DNA of 64,000 nucleotides from Bradyrhizobium barranii subsp. barranii. GTDB taxonomy: Bacteria > Pseudomonadota > Alphaproteobacteria > Rhizobiales > Xanthobacteraceae. Below are positions 17,690-25,400 of this stretch, in pieces; the first letter of the stretch is position 1; each line of letters begins with the position of its first letter. The position numbers were made by a program, and so were the translations under genes. The stretch lies in contig NZ_CP086136.1 in NCBI RefSeq assembly GCF_017565645.3, positions 6,369,501 to 6,433,500 of the forward strand, read 5' to 3'. The notes below the pieces were generated by a model. It had not been told where the DNA came from and did not search any database. It saw only the letters and a program-made list of their open reading frames with translations.

Positions 17690-18807
17690 GTACCCACTTT
17701 TCTTGGAACGTGAGTCGTGATTCAAGGTCGGGATGATACCCGAAGCAAGAGAAGTCCACCTTTCGAGGAAAGATCGCAAGGTGCTTGAGGCGTGCTGTCG
17801 CTCACCGGTGACGTTGCAGCGCGATTTGAAGCGGGCGCGGATAGTTCTGTTGGCGGCGGATGGGCGCAGCACCCGGTCGATCGCCAAGGAAGTTGGGGTC
17901 CAGCCGCGGATTGTCAGCCTTTGGCGGCATCGCTATGCCGACCATGGCCTTGAAGGGCTGCAAGACAAGCCGCGGCCTGGCAAGCAGCCGATCTATACGA
18001 AGACGACCGACAAGCGGATTCTGAAGCTGCTGGATAAGCCGCCACCGCAAGGGTTTGCGCGCTGGACCGGCCCCCTGCTGGCCGAGGCGCTGGGCGATGT
18101 CGATGTCCAATATGTCTGGCGGTTCCTGCGCAGCCACAAGATTGACCTGGTGGCTCGCAAGTCCTGGTGCGAGAGCAACGACCCGAACTTTACGGCCAAA
18201 GCCGCCGATGTTGTCGGCCTCTATGTCGCGCCGCCGGCGAAGGCCATTGTGCTGTGCGTGGACGAGAAGCCCTCGATCCAGGCTTTGGAGCGAGCGCAGG
18301 GTTATCTGAAGTTGCCCAATGGCCGCGCCTTAACCGGCCAAAGCCACGATTACAAGCGGCATGGCACCACAACATTGTTTGCGGCGCTCGAAGTCGCCAC
18401 CGGAAAGATCATCGCGACCCATTCAAAACGCCGGCGCCGCGTCGAGTTTCTCGATTTCATGAACAGCGTCACCGCGACTTTTCCGAACCGCAAGCTTCAC
18501 GTCATCCTCGACAACCTCAACACCCATAAAAAGAACGAGGACTGGCTCAAGGCCCACCCCAACGTGCAATTTCATTTCACGCCGACAAGTGCGTCATGGC
18601 TCAATCAGGTCGAAGTATGGTTTTCCATCTTGCAGGGGCAGTCGCTCAGCGGCACCTCCTTCACGAGCCTCAAGCAGCTTCAGGAACACATCGATGCCTA
18701 CGTCAACGCATACAACGACAGAGCCGAGCCCTTCGTCTGGACCAAGAAAAAGGTCCGTCAACGCCGTTTCAAAGGCCGCCGTATCACTCAGCTCTGATTC
18801 CGGGTAC
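17690..18807 (+). mobile_element. IS630-family insertion sequence, copy 1
   Basis: The 1118-bp element begins GTACCC and ends GGGTAC and is flanked by the duplicated TA of a CTAG target (C-TA-IS-TA-G), the known preference of IS630-type elements. It carries one transposase. It differs from copy 2 at only two positions in the compared length: A18332 against G26042 (silent) and A18477 against G26187 (Thr to Ala). Confidence 0.95.
17733..18797 (+). CDS. IS630-family transposase, copy 1
   Basis: This 354-residue DDE transposase has an N-terminal helix-turn-helix region (RSIAKEVGVQPRIVSLWRHR near residue 50) and a Tc1/mariner-like catalytic core. The acidic residues are visible in LCVDEKPSIQAL, VILDNLNTH and WLNQVEVWFSIL. 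The frame is intact. It carries Thr in SVTATFPN, where copy 2 has Ala. Confidence 0.95.
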   Translation: MIPEAREVHLSRKDRKVLEACCRSPVTLQRDLKRARIVLLAADGRSTRSIAKEVGVQPRIVSLWRHRYADHGLEGLQDKPRPGKQPIYTKTTDKRILKLLDKPPPQGFARWTGPLLAEALGDVDVQYVWRFLRSHKIDLVARKSWCESNDPNFTAKAADVVGLYVAPPAKAIVLCVDEKPSIQALERAQGYLKLPNGRALTGQSHDYKRHGTTTLFAALEVATGKIIATHSKRRRRVEFLDFMNSVTATFPNRKLHVILDNLNTHKKNEDWLKAHPNVQFHFTPTSASWLNQVEVWFSILQGQSLSGTSFTSLKQLQEHIDAYVNAYNDRAEPFVWTKKKVRQRRFKGRRITQL

Positions 18808-19691
18808 TAGCGCTTTCGACAACGAGCTCAAGATCAACTCGGGCGAAATGCCGGGCGCCGCGCTGGATGGTCGCATCGCCGGCGGCGACGCCTTCGCGGG
18901 CGCGCTTTCGGGCCTCGACCCGGTGCTCGGATTGTCCACCCTGCCCTTTCTGGTGCAGTCCGTCGACCTCGCCCGCGCCACCAATCTGCGGGCGCGCCCG
19001 CTCTACGAGAAGGCGCTCGCGGCGCGCGGCCTGAAGCTGCTCTATGTCACGATCTGGCCGGCCACGGGCCTCTGGTCGGACCATGCGCTCGAAGGCGCCG
19101 ACGCCCTGCCGAAACTGAATTTGCGGGCCTACGACGCCAACTCCGGCGAGGTCATGCGCGCGGCCGGCGCGAATGCACAGTTCCTGCCGATGGACGCGGC
19201 GCTCGCTGGCCTCAGGGAGCACCGGCTGAATGCGTTCCTCACCTCCGGCGACGGCGGCGCGGGACGCAAGCTCTGGGACTTCCTGCCCTACTTTACAGCG
19301 ATCAACTACGCGATGCCGGTCTCGATCGCCTTCGTCCGCAGCGACGCATTTGCCGAACTGTCCGAGCCGATGCAGCGCGAGGTGCTGGCCGCGGCGGCCG
19401 AGACCGAGCAAAGCCAATTCGCGCTATTGACCCATCGCACCATCGAAAATTATGCGCGCATGCGCGACAACGGCGTCCGCATCGCCGAGCCGGCGCCGGC
19501 GTCCCTCGTCGCCGCGCTCCGGAAAGCGGCAACGCCCGCGATCGCCACCTGGGAGACGCAGGCGGGCGCCGATGCCGCGGCGATCGTCGAATGGGCGAGA
19601 CAGCAATAGGGCGAGCCGTGGCGGCCGCCGGCTTGCCACAGCGGTGCTGCGTTGAAATGTCCGCCAGCCCCGCCCTTCACTCGCTTCGGTC

Positions 19692-19886
19692 CTATGCCGA
19701 GGCCGGCTTTTCTGCGCTGATTGCGCGGTCCAGGGCATCGATCAGCGTTTGAAGCTCGACGAATTTGTTCCGTGCTCGCTCGGCATTGTCGCGATCAAAG
19801 GGAGCGGCCAGCACCTTCGCATGCGTGTCTCTGTCCTCGATCATGCGATCGCGGGCCTTCTTCAATATGTCCAGTCGCTCGTTCAT
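19692..19886 (-). CDS. small coiled-coil hypothetical protein
   Basis: This 64-residue, highly charged protein is almost entirely helical: it starts MNERLDILKKARDRMIEDRD and has heptad-like LQTLIDALDRAI near the end. A GGAGAGG site precedes the ATG. The function is unknown. It is the last of a run of co-directional minus-strand genes that includes GH130 and the glycosyltransferase, with a 42-bp gap to the preceding gene. Confidence 0.65.
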   Translation of the reverse strand: MNERLDILKKARDRMIEDRDTHAKVLAAPFDRDNAERARNKFVELQTLIDALDRAISAEKPASA

Positions 19887-19928
19887 CTGTGCCTCTCCGC
19901 CAATATCTGCTCGACCACGATCAGGGCC

Positions 19929-20171
19929 TCAGTCGAAACCAGCCGGAAGCTCGCCCTTTCGGAAGAACACCGTAGGCTCATCGTCATAGTCGCCCATTTC
20001 GGGATCGCCGCTGGACGAGAACGCGACGACGCCGAGTTTGCTCAAGGCCAATCTCTCTGCCGTACGTAGCGCGCCGCTTTCCGACTTGCAGACGATGGGA
20101 GAGTCGGCCTTCAGATTTCCACCCTTGCCGGCGTTGAACGCCTGCACCACGTAGGTTGTTTCGCGGACCAT
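19929..20171 (-). CDS. small hypothetical protein downstream of GH130
   Basis: This 80-residue protein starts at ATG 20171, where AGAGGTG gives a good ribosome site. It contains a strand-rich YVVQAFNAGKGG start, an SGALRTAERLAL helix and an acidic DPEMGDYDDEP loop. It resembles small proteins of the kind seen near stress genes in Bradyrhizobium but has no named domain that I recognise. It lies 59 bp downstream of the GH130 gene on the same strand. Confidence 0.65.
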   Translation of the reverse strand: MVRETTYVVQAFNAGKGGNLKADSPIVCKSESGALRTAERLALSKLGVVAFSSSGDPEMGDYDDEPTVFFRKGELPAGFD

Positions 20172-20230
20172 GACGGCACCTCTGACCTGTTGACACACGG
20201 AGTTGACGTCAACGACCGCGACAGCCGCGC

Positions 20231-21529
20231 TCAGCCGCGCATCGCTTCGATGAGCGCGGAAATCCTGATCGTTGCAAAGCTGGAGAAGGTGTCCGACACG
20301 GCATATGGCAGGATGATCTGGTCATTGTGCCTCATCGCACCGCAGGTATAGACGACGTTGGGGACATACCCTTCGCGTTCGGACGGTTCAGGCCGCAGCA
20401 GCGGCTCGGCCGAGCGAGCCAGCACCCTGGACGGGTCGCGCTTGTCGAGCAGCGCCGCTCCGATCGAGTATTTCCGGATCGGGCCGACACCGTGCGTCAG
20501 CAGCAGCCAACCTTCGTCAAGTTCGATGGGTGCCCCGCAATTGCCGATCTGGACGAACTCCCAGGGAAATTGCGGTTTCAAAAGCACCCGGCCGCCCTCC
20601 CATGTGTAGAGGTCGTCCGAATAGACCAGATACAGGTTCTCATTGTCCTGTCGCGCGATCATGGCATAGCGGCCGTCGATCTTGCGTGGGAACAGCGCCA
20701 TGCCCTTGTTGTGTGCCGCAGCCCCCCGCAAAGGCGTTAGCCGAAACGACATGAAGTCGCTGGTCTCGATCAATTCAGACCGGATCGCACGTCCGCTATA
20801 GGCCGTATAGGTCGCGTAGTAGATCGCCCGATCACCGTCGTTGAATTTGACGAAGCGCGCATCCTCAATGCCGTTAGATTGGGATTCGGTCACGGGAAAG
20901 ATGACCCGCTCGCTGAGGTCTTCCTCGGGCCTGAACACCAGTTCCACACGGTCGCCGTCCGATCCGGATACGCGATGGCTGATCCGGGGCACCGAGGCGA
21001 GGCGCGCCGTCGGATCGACGGCCAGGCTTCCGTCAGCCGCAATCGTTCCGGTTCGAAACGTCAGTGACGACACATGCCCCTCGCCGATCGCCCGGAGGCT
21101 GACGATGAATCGCGAACCTCCGTTCGGTGCTCCCGATTGATCGGGGTGCGGGACGATGCTGGGGTTGAACAAGGCAGAGGCTTCGAACGAATACTCACTG
21201 AGAAAATAGGCACCAATCAGCTGGCGCTGCGTCTTCGAGAAGACGCCATGCGTGGCGAAAGCGTCCTCCATTTCATCCGCTCGGGTCTCGAACCGCTCCA
21301 GGAGGTTACGATGTCGCCCCTGGAAATTGTCGAGCACATCCGCAAGCTGAACTGCAACGGCCTCCGAACTGAGCGCCAGAACCCGGTCGACGATATGATT
21401 TGCACGCATCTTGTCGGTCGGGTTCAGGTCGCGGGGTTCGGTTGCCGGCTTGAAGGGCCGCACGATGACTCGCGCTGGATCGGGGCGCAGATTAAGCCCC
21501 TGCCGGTTCAGGAAAGAAGCTTGTGACAC
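20231..21529 (-). CDS. GH130-family glycoside phosphorylase or hydrolase
   Basis: This 432-residue protein has the five-bladed propeller motifs of GH130: NGIEDARFVKF (with the predicted general-acid Asp), HNKGMALFPRK, GAPIELDEGWLLLTHGVG and SIGAALLDKRDPSRVLARSAEPLLRPE. GH130 enzymes mostly phosphorolyse beta-mannosides, releasing mannose 1-phosphate. No signal peptide is present, so it acts in the cytoplasm. The start is GTG with GAGGATACC upstream. It lies 34 bp after a glycosyltransferase fusion gene, so the two should act on the same glycan. Confidence 0.88.
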   Translation of the reverse strand: MSQASFLNRQGLNLRPDPARVIVRPFKPATEPRDLNPTDKMRANHIVDRVLALSSEAVAVQLADVLDNFQGRHRNLLERFETRADEMEDAFATHGVFSKTQRQLIGAYFLSEYSFEASALFNPSIVPHPDQSGAPNGGSRFIVSLRAIGEGHVSSLTFRTGTIAADGSLAVDPTARLASVPRISHRVSGSDGDRVELVFRPEEDLSERVIFPVTESQSNGIEDARFVKFNDGDRAIYYATYTAYSGRAIRSELIETSDFMSFRLTPLRGAAAHNKGMALFPRKIDGRYAMIARQDNENLYLVYSDDLYTWEGGRVLLKPQFPWEFVQIGNCGAPIELDEGWLLLTHGVGPIRKYSIGAALLDKRDPSRVLARSAEPLLRPEPSEREGYVPNVVYTCGAMRHNDQIILPYAVSDTFSSFATIRISALIEAMRG

Positions 21530-21563
21530 GGTATCCTCGGCGTGCTGAATGAAAAGATGAAGT

Positions 21564-23849
21564 TCAGGCGCTCACGGCGCGCAAGGCTGTGGGCCTCGTC
21601 AAGCTCGGGTTGACGCGCGCAAGCTGGCGCATCTCGGCAAGCCCGAGGAGATAGCAAACAACGGACTCGCCCCCGCGGTTTTCGTTGGCGCGATCAGCGT
21701 GCAAACCATCCCGGCAACTGCCAGTGAGCGGATCGACCAGCGCCACTGAGAGATCGTTGCTGCCTAGGAACCAGGCGAAGGCCCGAGTTGCCATGGCTTT
21801 CCATTCGGCATCGCCATCGGCACGCCACGCGGCGAGGCAGGCGGCGATCGTTGCCGTTGCCTCCACGGGCTGCTGATCAAATGCACGGGGATGTTGCCGC
21901 CGCTCGCCGAAGCCGGCGGTGCCGACCGGCCGGAAATGCCCTGCCGCGGTCGTCTGCTGCGTCATGAGCCAGCGGAGAGACCTCAATCCGGCATCGAGAT
22001 ATTGGGGCGCCTGCGTCGCCATGCCTGTGAGGATCAGCGCCTGCGGCAGCCGCGCGTTGTCGTAGGCCAGCCCTTCCTCGAACCACACCCAGTCCGACGT
22101 CTCGACCGACGCCAGACACGCCATCAACCTGCCGGCAAGGGAATGCCGGACGTCCCTGGCGTGGAGATCGTCCGGAGCCACAGCGCAATAGGCGTCCAAG
22201 CCCAGCAGCATGAATGCCCATGCGCGGGGCGAACGAAAGCTCGCCGCGATCGACAATGCCTGGGCGAACAAAGCAGCGGCCCACAGGCGCCGGGCCGGGC
22301 TGGCGTCTCTGCGTGCAGCCTCGCCCAAAGCCCATAGCGTCCGCCCGTGACTGTCTTCTGACCCTCTGTCCTCAAGCCAGGTCCGATTGAACCCCATGAA
22401 GTTGCGAAATTGCCCGGTGTCGGGATTCCAGGCGTGCTGCACGAATGCCGCAAACCGGCTCGTTAGGATTTCCGACAGCGGCTGTTCGCCTGGACCATTG
22501 AGGGCGCAGGCCAGCAGCAGCGCTCGGGCATTGTCGTCGACGCAATAGCCGTGCGCGCGATCCGGCACCGAATGGACCGCATGCTGGAACAGGCCGACAT
22601 CATCGCACATCGACAGGAAATGGCCGATCTGCATATCGGGCGATGCGGGGCTACGTGGCTCCGGCACATTCATGTCCGAGCCCGCGAAGAGTTTAAGCCG
22701 ATGGCCTTGCCGTACATTCTCGAAGACGGACACGTAGCGCTCGGCCACCCGTTCCCATGTCATCATCCGGCTCGCCGCATAGGCGCGCCGCGACATCGCC
22801 TGCCGGCGGGCGTCGTCGGTCAGCAGGCCTGCGATCTCGTTGCCGATCGCCGCGGCGTCGCTGAAAGGCACCAGCACGCCGCACCCGTCGGCAAGCAGCT
22901 CGCGGGCGTGCCAGTAAGGCGTCGAGACGACCGGCTTCCCCAATCCGAAGCTGTAGGCCAGGGTTCCCGAGGTCATCTGGGCCTCGTTGAGATAGGGCGT
23001 GACATAGACGTCGCACATCGAGATGAATTCGAGCAGCGTGGCGAGATCCGCGAACCGGTCGAAGAACACCACGTGGTCGTCAATTCCGAGTTCGCGCACC
23101 CGCGCCATCAGGCTCTCGCGATAGGCCTCGCCCTGGTTTCGGACTAGGTTGGGGTGCGTTGCGCCAAGCACGACATACACCGCATTCGCGCAGCGCTTCA
23201 GAATCGACGGCATGGCGTCGATCATGATTTCGATGCCCTTGTTCGGTGACAACAGGCCGAATGTCAGGATGACCGATCTTTGCTCAAATCCAAGCTTGGC
23301 CTTCGCTGCATCAGGCTCGACGAAGGCGACATCCGGAATGCCGTGGGCGATGACCTCGATCTTGTCATCGGCCACCCGGTAGACGTCGCGCAGCAGTTCG
23401 CGGCCCTTATTGGCCATCACCACGACCTTCGACGACGCCTCGACGATGCGCTCCATGACCGTCCGCTGCGCAGGTGTCGGATCGGCGAGCACGGTATGGA
23501 ACGTCGTCACCACCGGCATGGCAAGGCGGGACAACAGCACGAGGATATGGGCCCCGGCCTCACCACCGAAAATCCCGAACTCGTGCTGCAAACACACGGC
23601 ATCGAACCGGCCGGCATTGAGGAAATCCGCGGCCCGCATGTAGTCTTCGATATTGCCGTCCTTGATCTGGAACGCGACCGCCGGAGGATAATCATAGGCT
23701 TGACCGCGATCGGTCATTGCCACGATGCAGGTCTCCAGATCCTGGCGCGAAATCGATATCGCGTTCTTCAGGTCGGTCGTATAGGTCGCAATTCCGCATC
23801 GTCGAGGCAGCGAGTTGCCGATCACGGCGATACGGCGGAGCGGCGTCAT
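21564..23849 (-). CDS. GT4 glycosyltransferase fused to a C-terminal helical domain
   Basis: This 761-residue protein has two parts. Residues 1 to about 385 form a GT-B glycosyltransferase of family 4: NSLPRRCGIATYT, FGLLSPNKGIE, and the EAQMTSGTLAYSFGLGKPVVST donor-site region. Residues about 400-761 are alpha-helical and rich in Trp and Arg (HGYCVDDNARALLLA, GRTLWALGEAARR, PVEATATIAACLAAW), resembling an alpha/alpha-toroid glycosidase-like domain. Such fusions could extend and trim, or measure, the same chain. The start has AGAGGTG. The GH130 gene follows by 34 bp. The sugar donor is unknown; mannose is inferred only from GH130. Confidence 0.85.
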   Translation of the reverse strand: MTPLRRIAVIGNSLPRRCGIATYTTDLKNAISISRQDLETCIVAMTDRGQAYDYPPAVAFQIKDGNIEDYMRAADFLNAGRFDAVCLQHEFGIFGGEAGAHILVLLSRLAMPVVTTFHTVLADPTPAQRTVMERIVEASSKVVVMANKGRELLRDVYRVADDKIEVIAHGIPDVAFVEPDAAKAKLGFEQRSVILTFGLLSPNKGIEIMIDAMPSILKRCANAVYVVLGATHPNLVRNQGEAYRESLMARVRELGIDDHVVFFDRFADLATLLEFISMCDVYVTPYLNEAQMTSGTLAYSFGLGKPVVSTPYWHARELLADGCGVLVPFSDAAAIGNEIAGLLTDDARRQAMSRRAYAASRMMTWERVAERYVSVFENVRQGHRLKLFAGSDMNVPEPRSPASPDMQIGHFLSMCDDVGLFQHAVHSVPDRAHGYCVDDNARALLLACALNGPGEQPLSEILTSRFAAFVQHAWNPDTGQFRNFMGFNRTWLEDRGSEDSHGRTLWALGEAARRDASPARRLWAAALFAQALSIAASFRSPRAWAFMLLGLDAYCAVAPDDLHARDVRHSLAGRLMACLASVETSDWVWFEEGLAYDNARLPQALILTGMATQAPQYLDAGLRSLRWLMTQQTTAAGHFRPVGTAGFGERRQHPRAFDQQPVEATATIAACLAAWRADGDAEWKAMATRAFAWFLGSNDLSVALVDPLTGSCRDGLHADRANENRGGESVVCYLLGLAEMRQLARVNPSLTRPTALRAVSA

Positions 23850-23957
23850 GTCGGCACCTCTATGATTTCGCTTGATGTCGGAGCGTGCACGGCGGGCGGA
23901 CGCGCCGGCGATTTCTGTCGTCCGTCACCCCTGCCACGCGCTGCTTGATTGCAAACC

Positions 23958-24212
23958 TCAACAGCCGCGACAGATATTCTTCAGCTTCGCTGCGGTTCTG
24001 GCCTCTTCCGCAATGAAGGGGTCCTTGTAGGCAGCCCGCGCGGCGTCTTGTTCGGCAGCAGTGGGTTGCTTCGGTTTCGGCGGAAACGCAGCGTCGTAGC
24101 ATGCGAGCCGTCCGCTCGTGCTCTCGATTGCGCGGCAGTCCGGCTCTTTCTCTTTCGCGACTGCGCTTTGCACGAATGTGCCAAGCGCCAATGCGACAAT
24201 AAGCATTTTCAT
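23958..24212 (-). CDS. small secreted protein with CRAIES...RLACYDA motif
   Basis: This 84-residue protein starts at MKMLIVALALG (ATG 24212, with GAGGAACG upstream). Residues 1-19 are a signal peptide ending in VAKA-like residues. The mature part has CRAIESTSGRLACYDAAFPP, a short motif also found in several otherwise unrelated envelope proteins, and a C-terminal CRGC. Four cysteines suggest one or two disulfides in the periplasm. It is 108 bp upstream of the glycosyltransferase gene on the same strand. Confidence 0.7.
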   Translation of the reverse strand: MKMLIVALALGTFVQSAVAKEKEPDCRAIESTSGRLACYDAAFPPKPKQPTAAEQDAARAAYKDPFIAEEARTAAKLKNICRGC

Positions 24213-24268
24213 ACGGGTATCGTTCCTCGCGGAGGATCCGGGCGCGCCGTTTGACGCCCCTGCGCTCC

Positions 24269-24463
24269 TCATGCCTCGAACTGGTCGAACTCGTCAGACA
24301 GCAGAACCCGGCCCTGCGGCGTGCATATCCGCACGTCGACATAGCCTTCCTGCAACAGCTCCCTCGCCTTCCTCAGAGCGGCGGCCGTCGTGGTGCGGGC
24401 CAGGCTGACGTAGCCGCTTTGATCGCGTCCGCTCACCAGATATTGGAGCGGCGTCCTATCCAT
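24269..24463 (-). CDS. small hypothetical protein of 64 residues
   Basis: This cytoplasmic protein starts MDRTPLQYLVSGRDQSGYVS and has an ALRKARELLQEGYVDVRICTPQGRVLLSDEF body with alternating strand and helix character. I recognise it as a recurring small protein in Bradyrhizobium but know no function. Its start overlaps the end of a 32-residue membrane-protein gene by eight bases, so the two should be translated together. Confidence 0.7.
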   Translation of the reverse strand: MDRTPLQYLVSGRDQSGYVSLARTTTAAALRKARELLQEGYVDVRICTPQGRVLLSDEFDQFEA

Positions 24464-24554
24464 GCAGAAAAGCCGCAGCGGCCACCAGGAGCAACAGAAA
24501 CAGCGGGACGATCACCGGCGGCACGATCCAGTCGGCCAGATTAAAGCGAGGCAT
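24456..24554 (-). CDS. 32-residue single-span membrane protein
   Basis: A very short frame encodes MPRFNLADWIVPPVIVPLFL followed by a Leu/Val/Ala-rich run ending FLHG. It has one transmembrane helix (about residues 10-30) and a short amphipathic start. An excellent GAGGAGGAG ribosome site precedes the ATG, and the stop overlaps the next gene by eight bases, both strong signs of a real gene. It is the first of the co-directional minus-strand cluster. Its role is unknown; tiny membrane proteins often bind larger membrane complexes. Confidence 0.72.
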   Translation of the reverse strand: MPRFNLADWIVPPVIVPLFLLLLVAAAAFLHG

Positions 24555-24761
24555 GCGCGCTCCTCCTCGTTCGGCGGGAGCGCTAGTGACCCTCAGTCAC
24601 CGATGGATGCCATGGGAAGGGCGGTGATCGCAGGACCCTACGCTTATGCCCTGCCAATAGCGAGCTTAAAAACGGCACGCGACATCGACGCGGCGGCGTT
24701 GCCTTGAGCAGCCGCGTCGTTTAGGTCAAACAACGGCGGTATCAACACGGGCACGACTGGC

Positions 24762-25400
24762 ATGGCTACAATCTTCTTCGATCTCGACGGCACGCTGACC
24801 AACCCGAAGCCCGGGATCACCCGCTCAATCCAATACGCGCTGGAGCGGCTCGAACTTGCCGTGCCGAGCGAGGACGAGCTGACCTGGTGCATCGGACCGC
24901 CCCTGCACGCCAGCCTGAAGAAGCTCACCGGAAGCGACGAGCTCGCCGACCGTGCGCTACTGCTTTATCGCGAGCGATTTGCCGATATCGGCCTGTTCGA
25001 GAACGAGGCCTATGCCGGCATCATCGACACGCTGACGACGATCGCCGCAACCAGCCAGCGCATGTTCGTCGCCACCAGCAAGCCCGCGGTCTACGCCATC
25101 CGCATCGTCGATCATTTCGGCCTGAAACCGTATTTCGAGCGCATGTTCGGCTCCGAGCTCGACGGCACGCGTGTCGACAAGCGCGACCTGCTGCGCTACG
25201 CGCTCGACGAAACGAAGGTCGATCCCGGCAGCGCGATCATGATCGGCGACCGCAGCCACGACGTGATCGGGGCCCGCACCAACGGCATGACCGCGATCGG
25301 CGTGCTCTATGGCTATGGCAGCGAGGCCGAGCTGCGGGATGCCGGCGCGCATCACATCTGCGCCGCGCATCCCGAACTGCTCAGTCACTGCGCAGCCTAG
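24762..25400 (+). CDS. HAD-family phosphatase (phosphoglycolate phosphatase-like)
   Basis: This 212-residue HAD hydrolase has motif I FFDLDGTLTNPKPGI with the nucleophilic Asp, motif II VATSKP, a Lys for motif III and motif IV IMIGDRSHDVIGA. The cap (residues about 15-80) is the helical type of Gph and PpaX relatives. It removes phosphate from a small cytosolic metabolite, not identifiable here. The TAG stop codon is made of the target TA and the first base of IS630 copy 2. Before insertion the same codon was supplied by the target CTAG, so the protein is unchanged. Confidence 0.92.
   Translation: MATIFFDLDGTLTNPKPGITRSIQYALERLELAVPSEDELTWCIGPPLHASLKKLTGSDELADRALLLYRERFADIGLFENEAYAGIIDTLTTIAATSQRMFVATSKPAVYAIRIVDHFGLKPYFERMFGSELDGTRVDKRDLLRYALDETKVDPGSAIMIGDRSHDVIGARTNGMTAIGVLYGYGSEAELRDAGAHHICAAHPELLSHCAA

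Larger units (their letters stand above)
17473..19609 (+). pseudogene. TRAP transporter solute-binding protein gene (DctP type) split by IS630 copy 1
   Basis: The 5' part (17473-17689) encodes a signal peptide and the start of the mature protein, beginning QVNWRMTTEYPQ. The 3' part (18810-19609) encodes the rest, including INSGEMPGAALDGRIAGG and a TLPFLV segment typical of DctP/TAXI-like periplasmic binding proteins. Removing the IS and one TA rejoins ...FVTVASAFDNELK... into a single 338-codon frame with no other lesion. The gene is therefore inactive only because of the insertion, which must be recent. The start is ATG 17473 or 17497. No dctQ or dctM gene is nearby. Confidence 0.92.
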
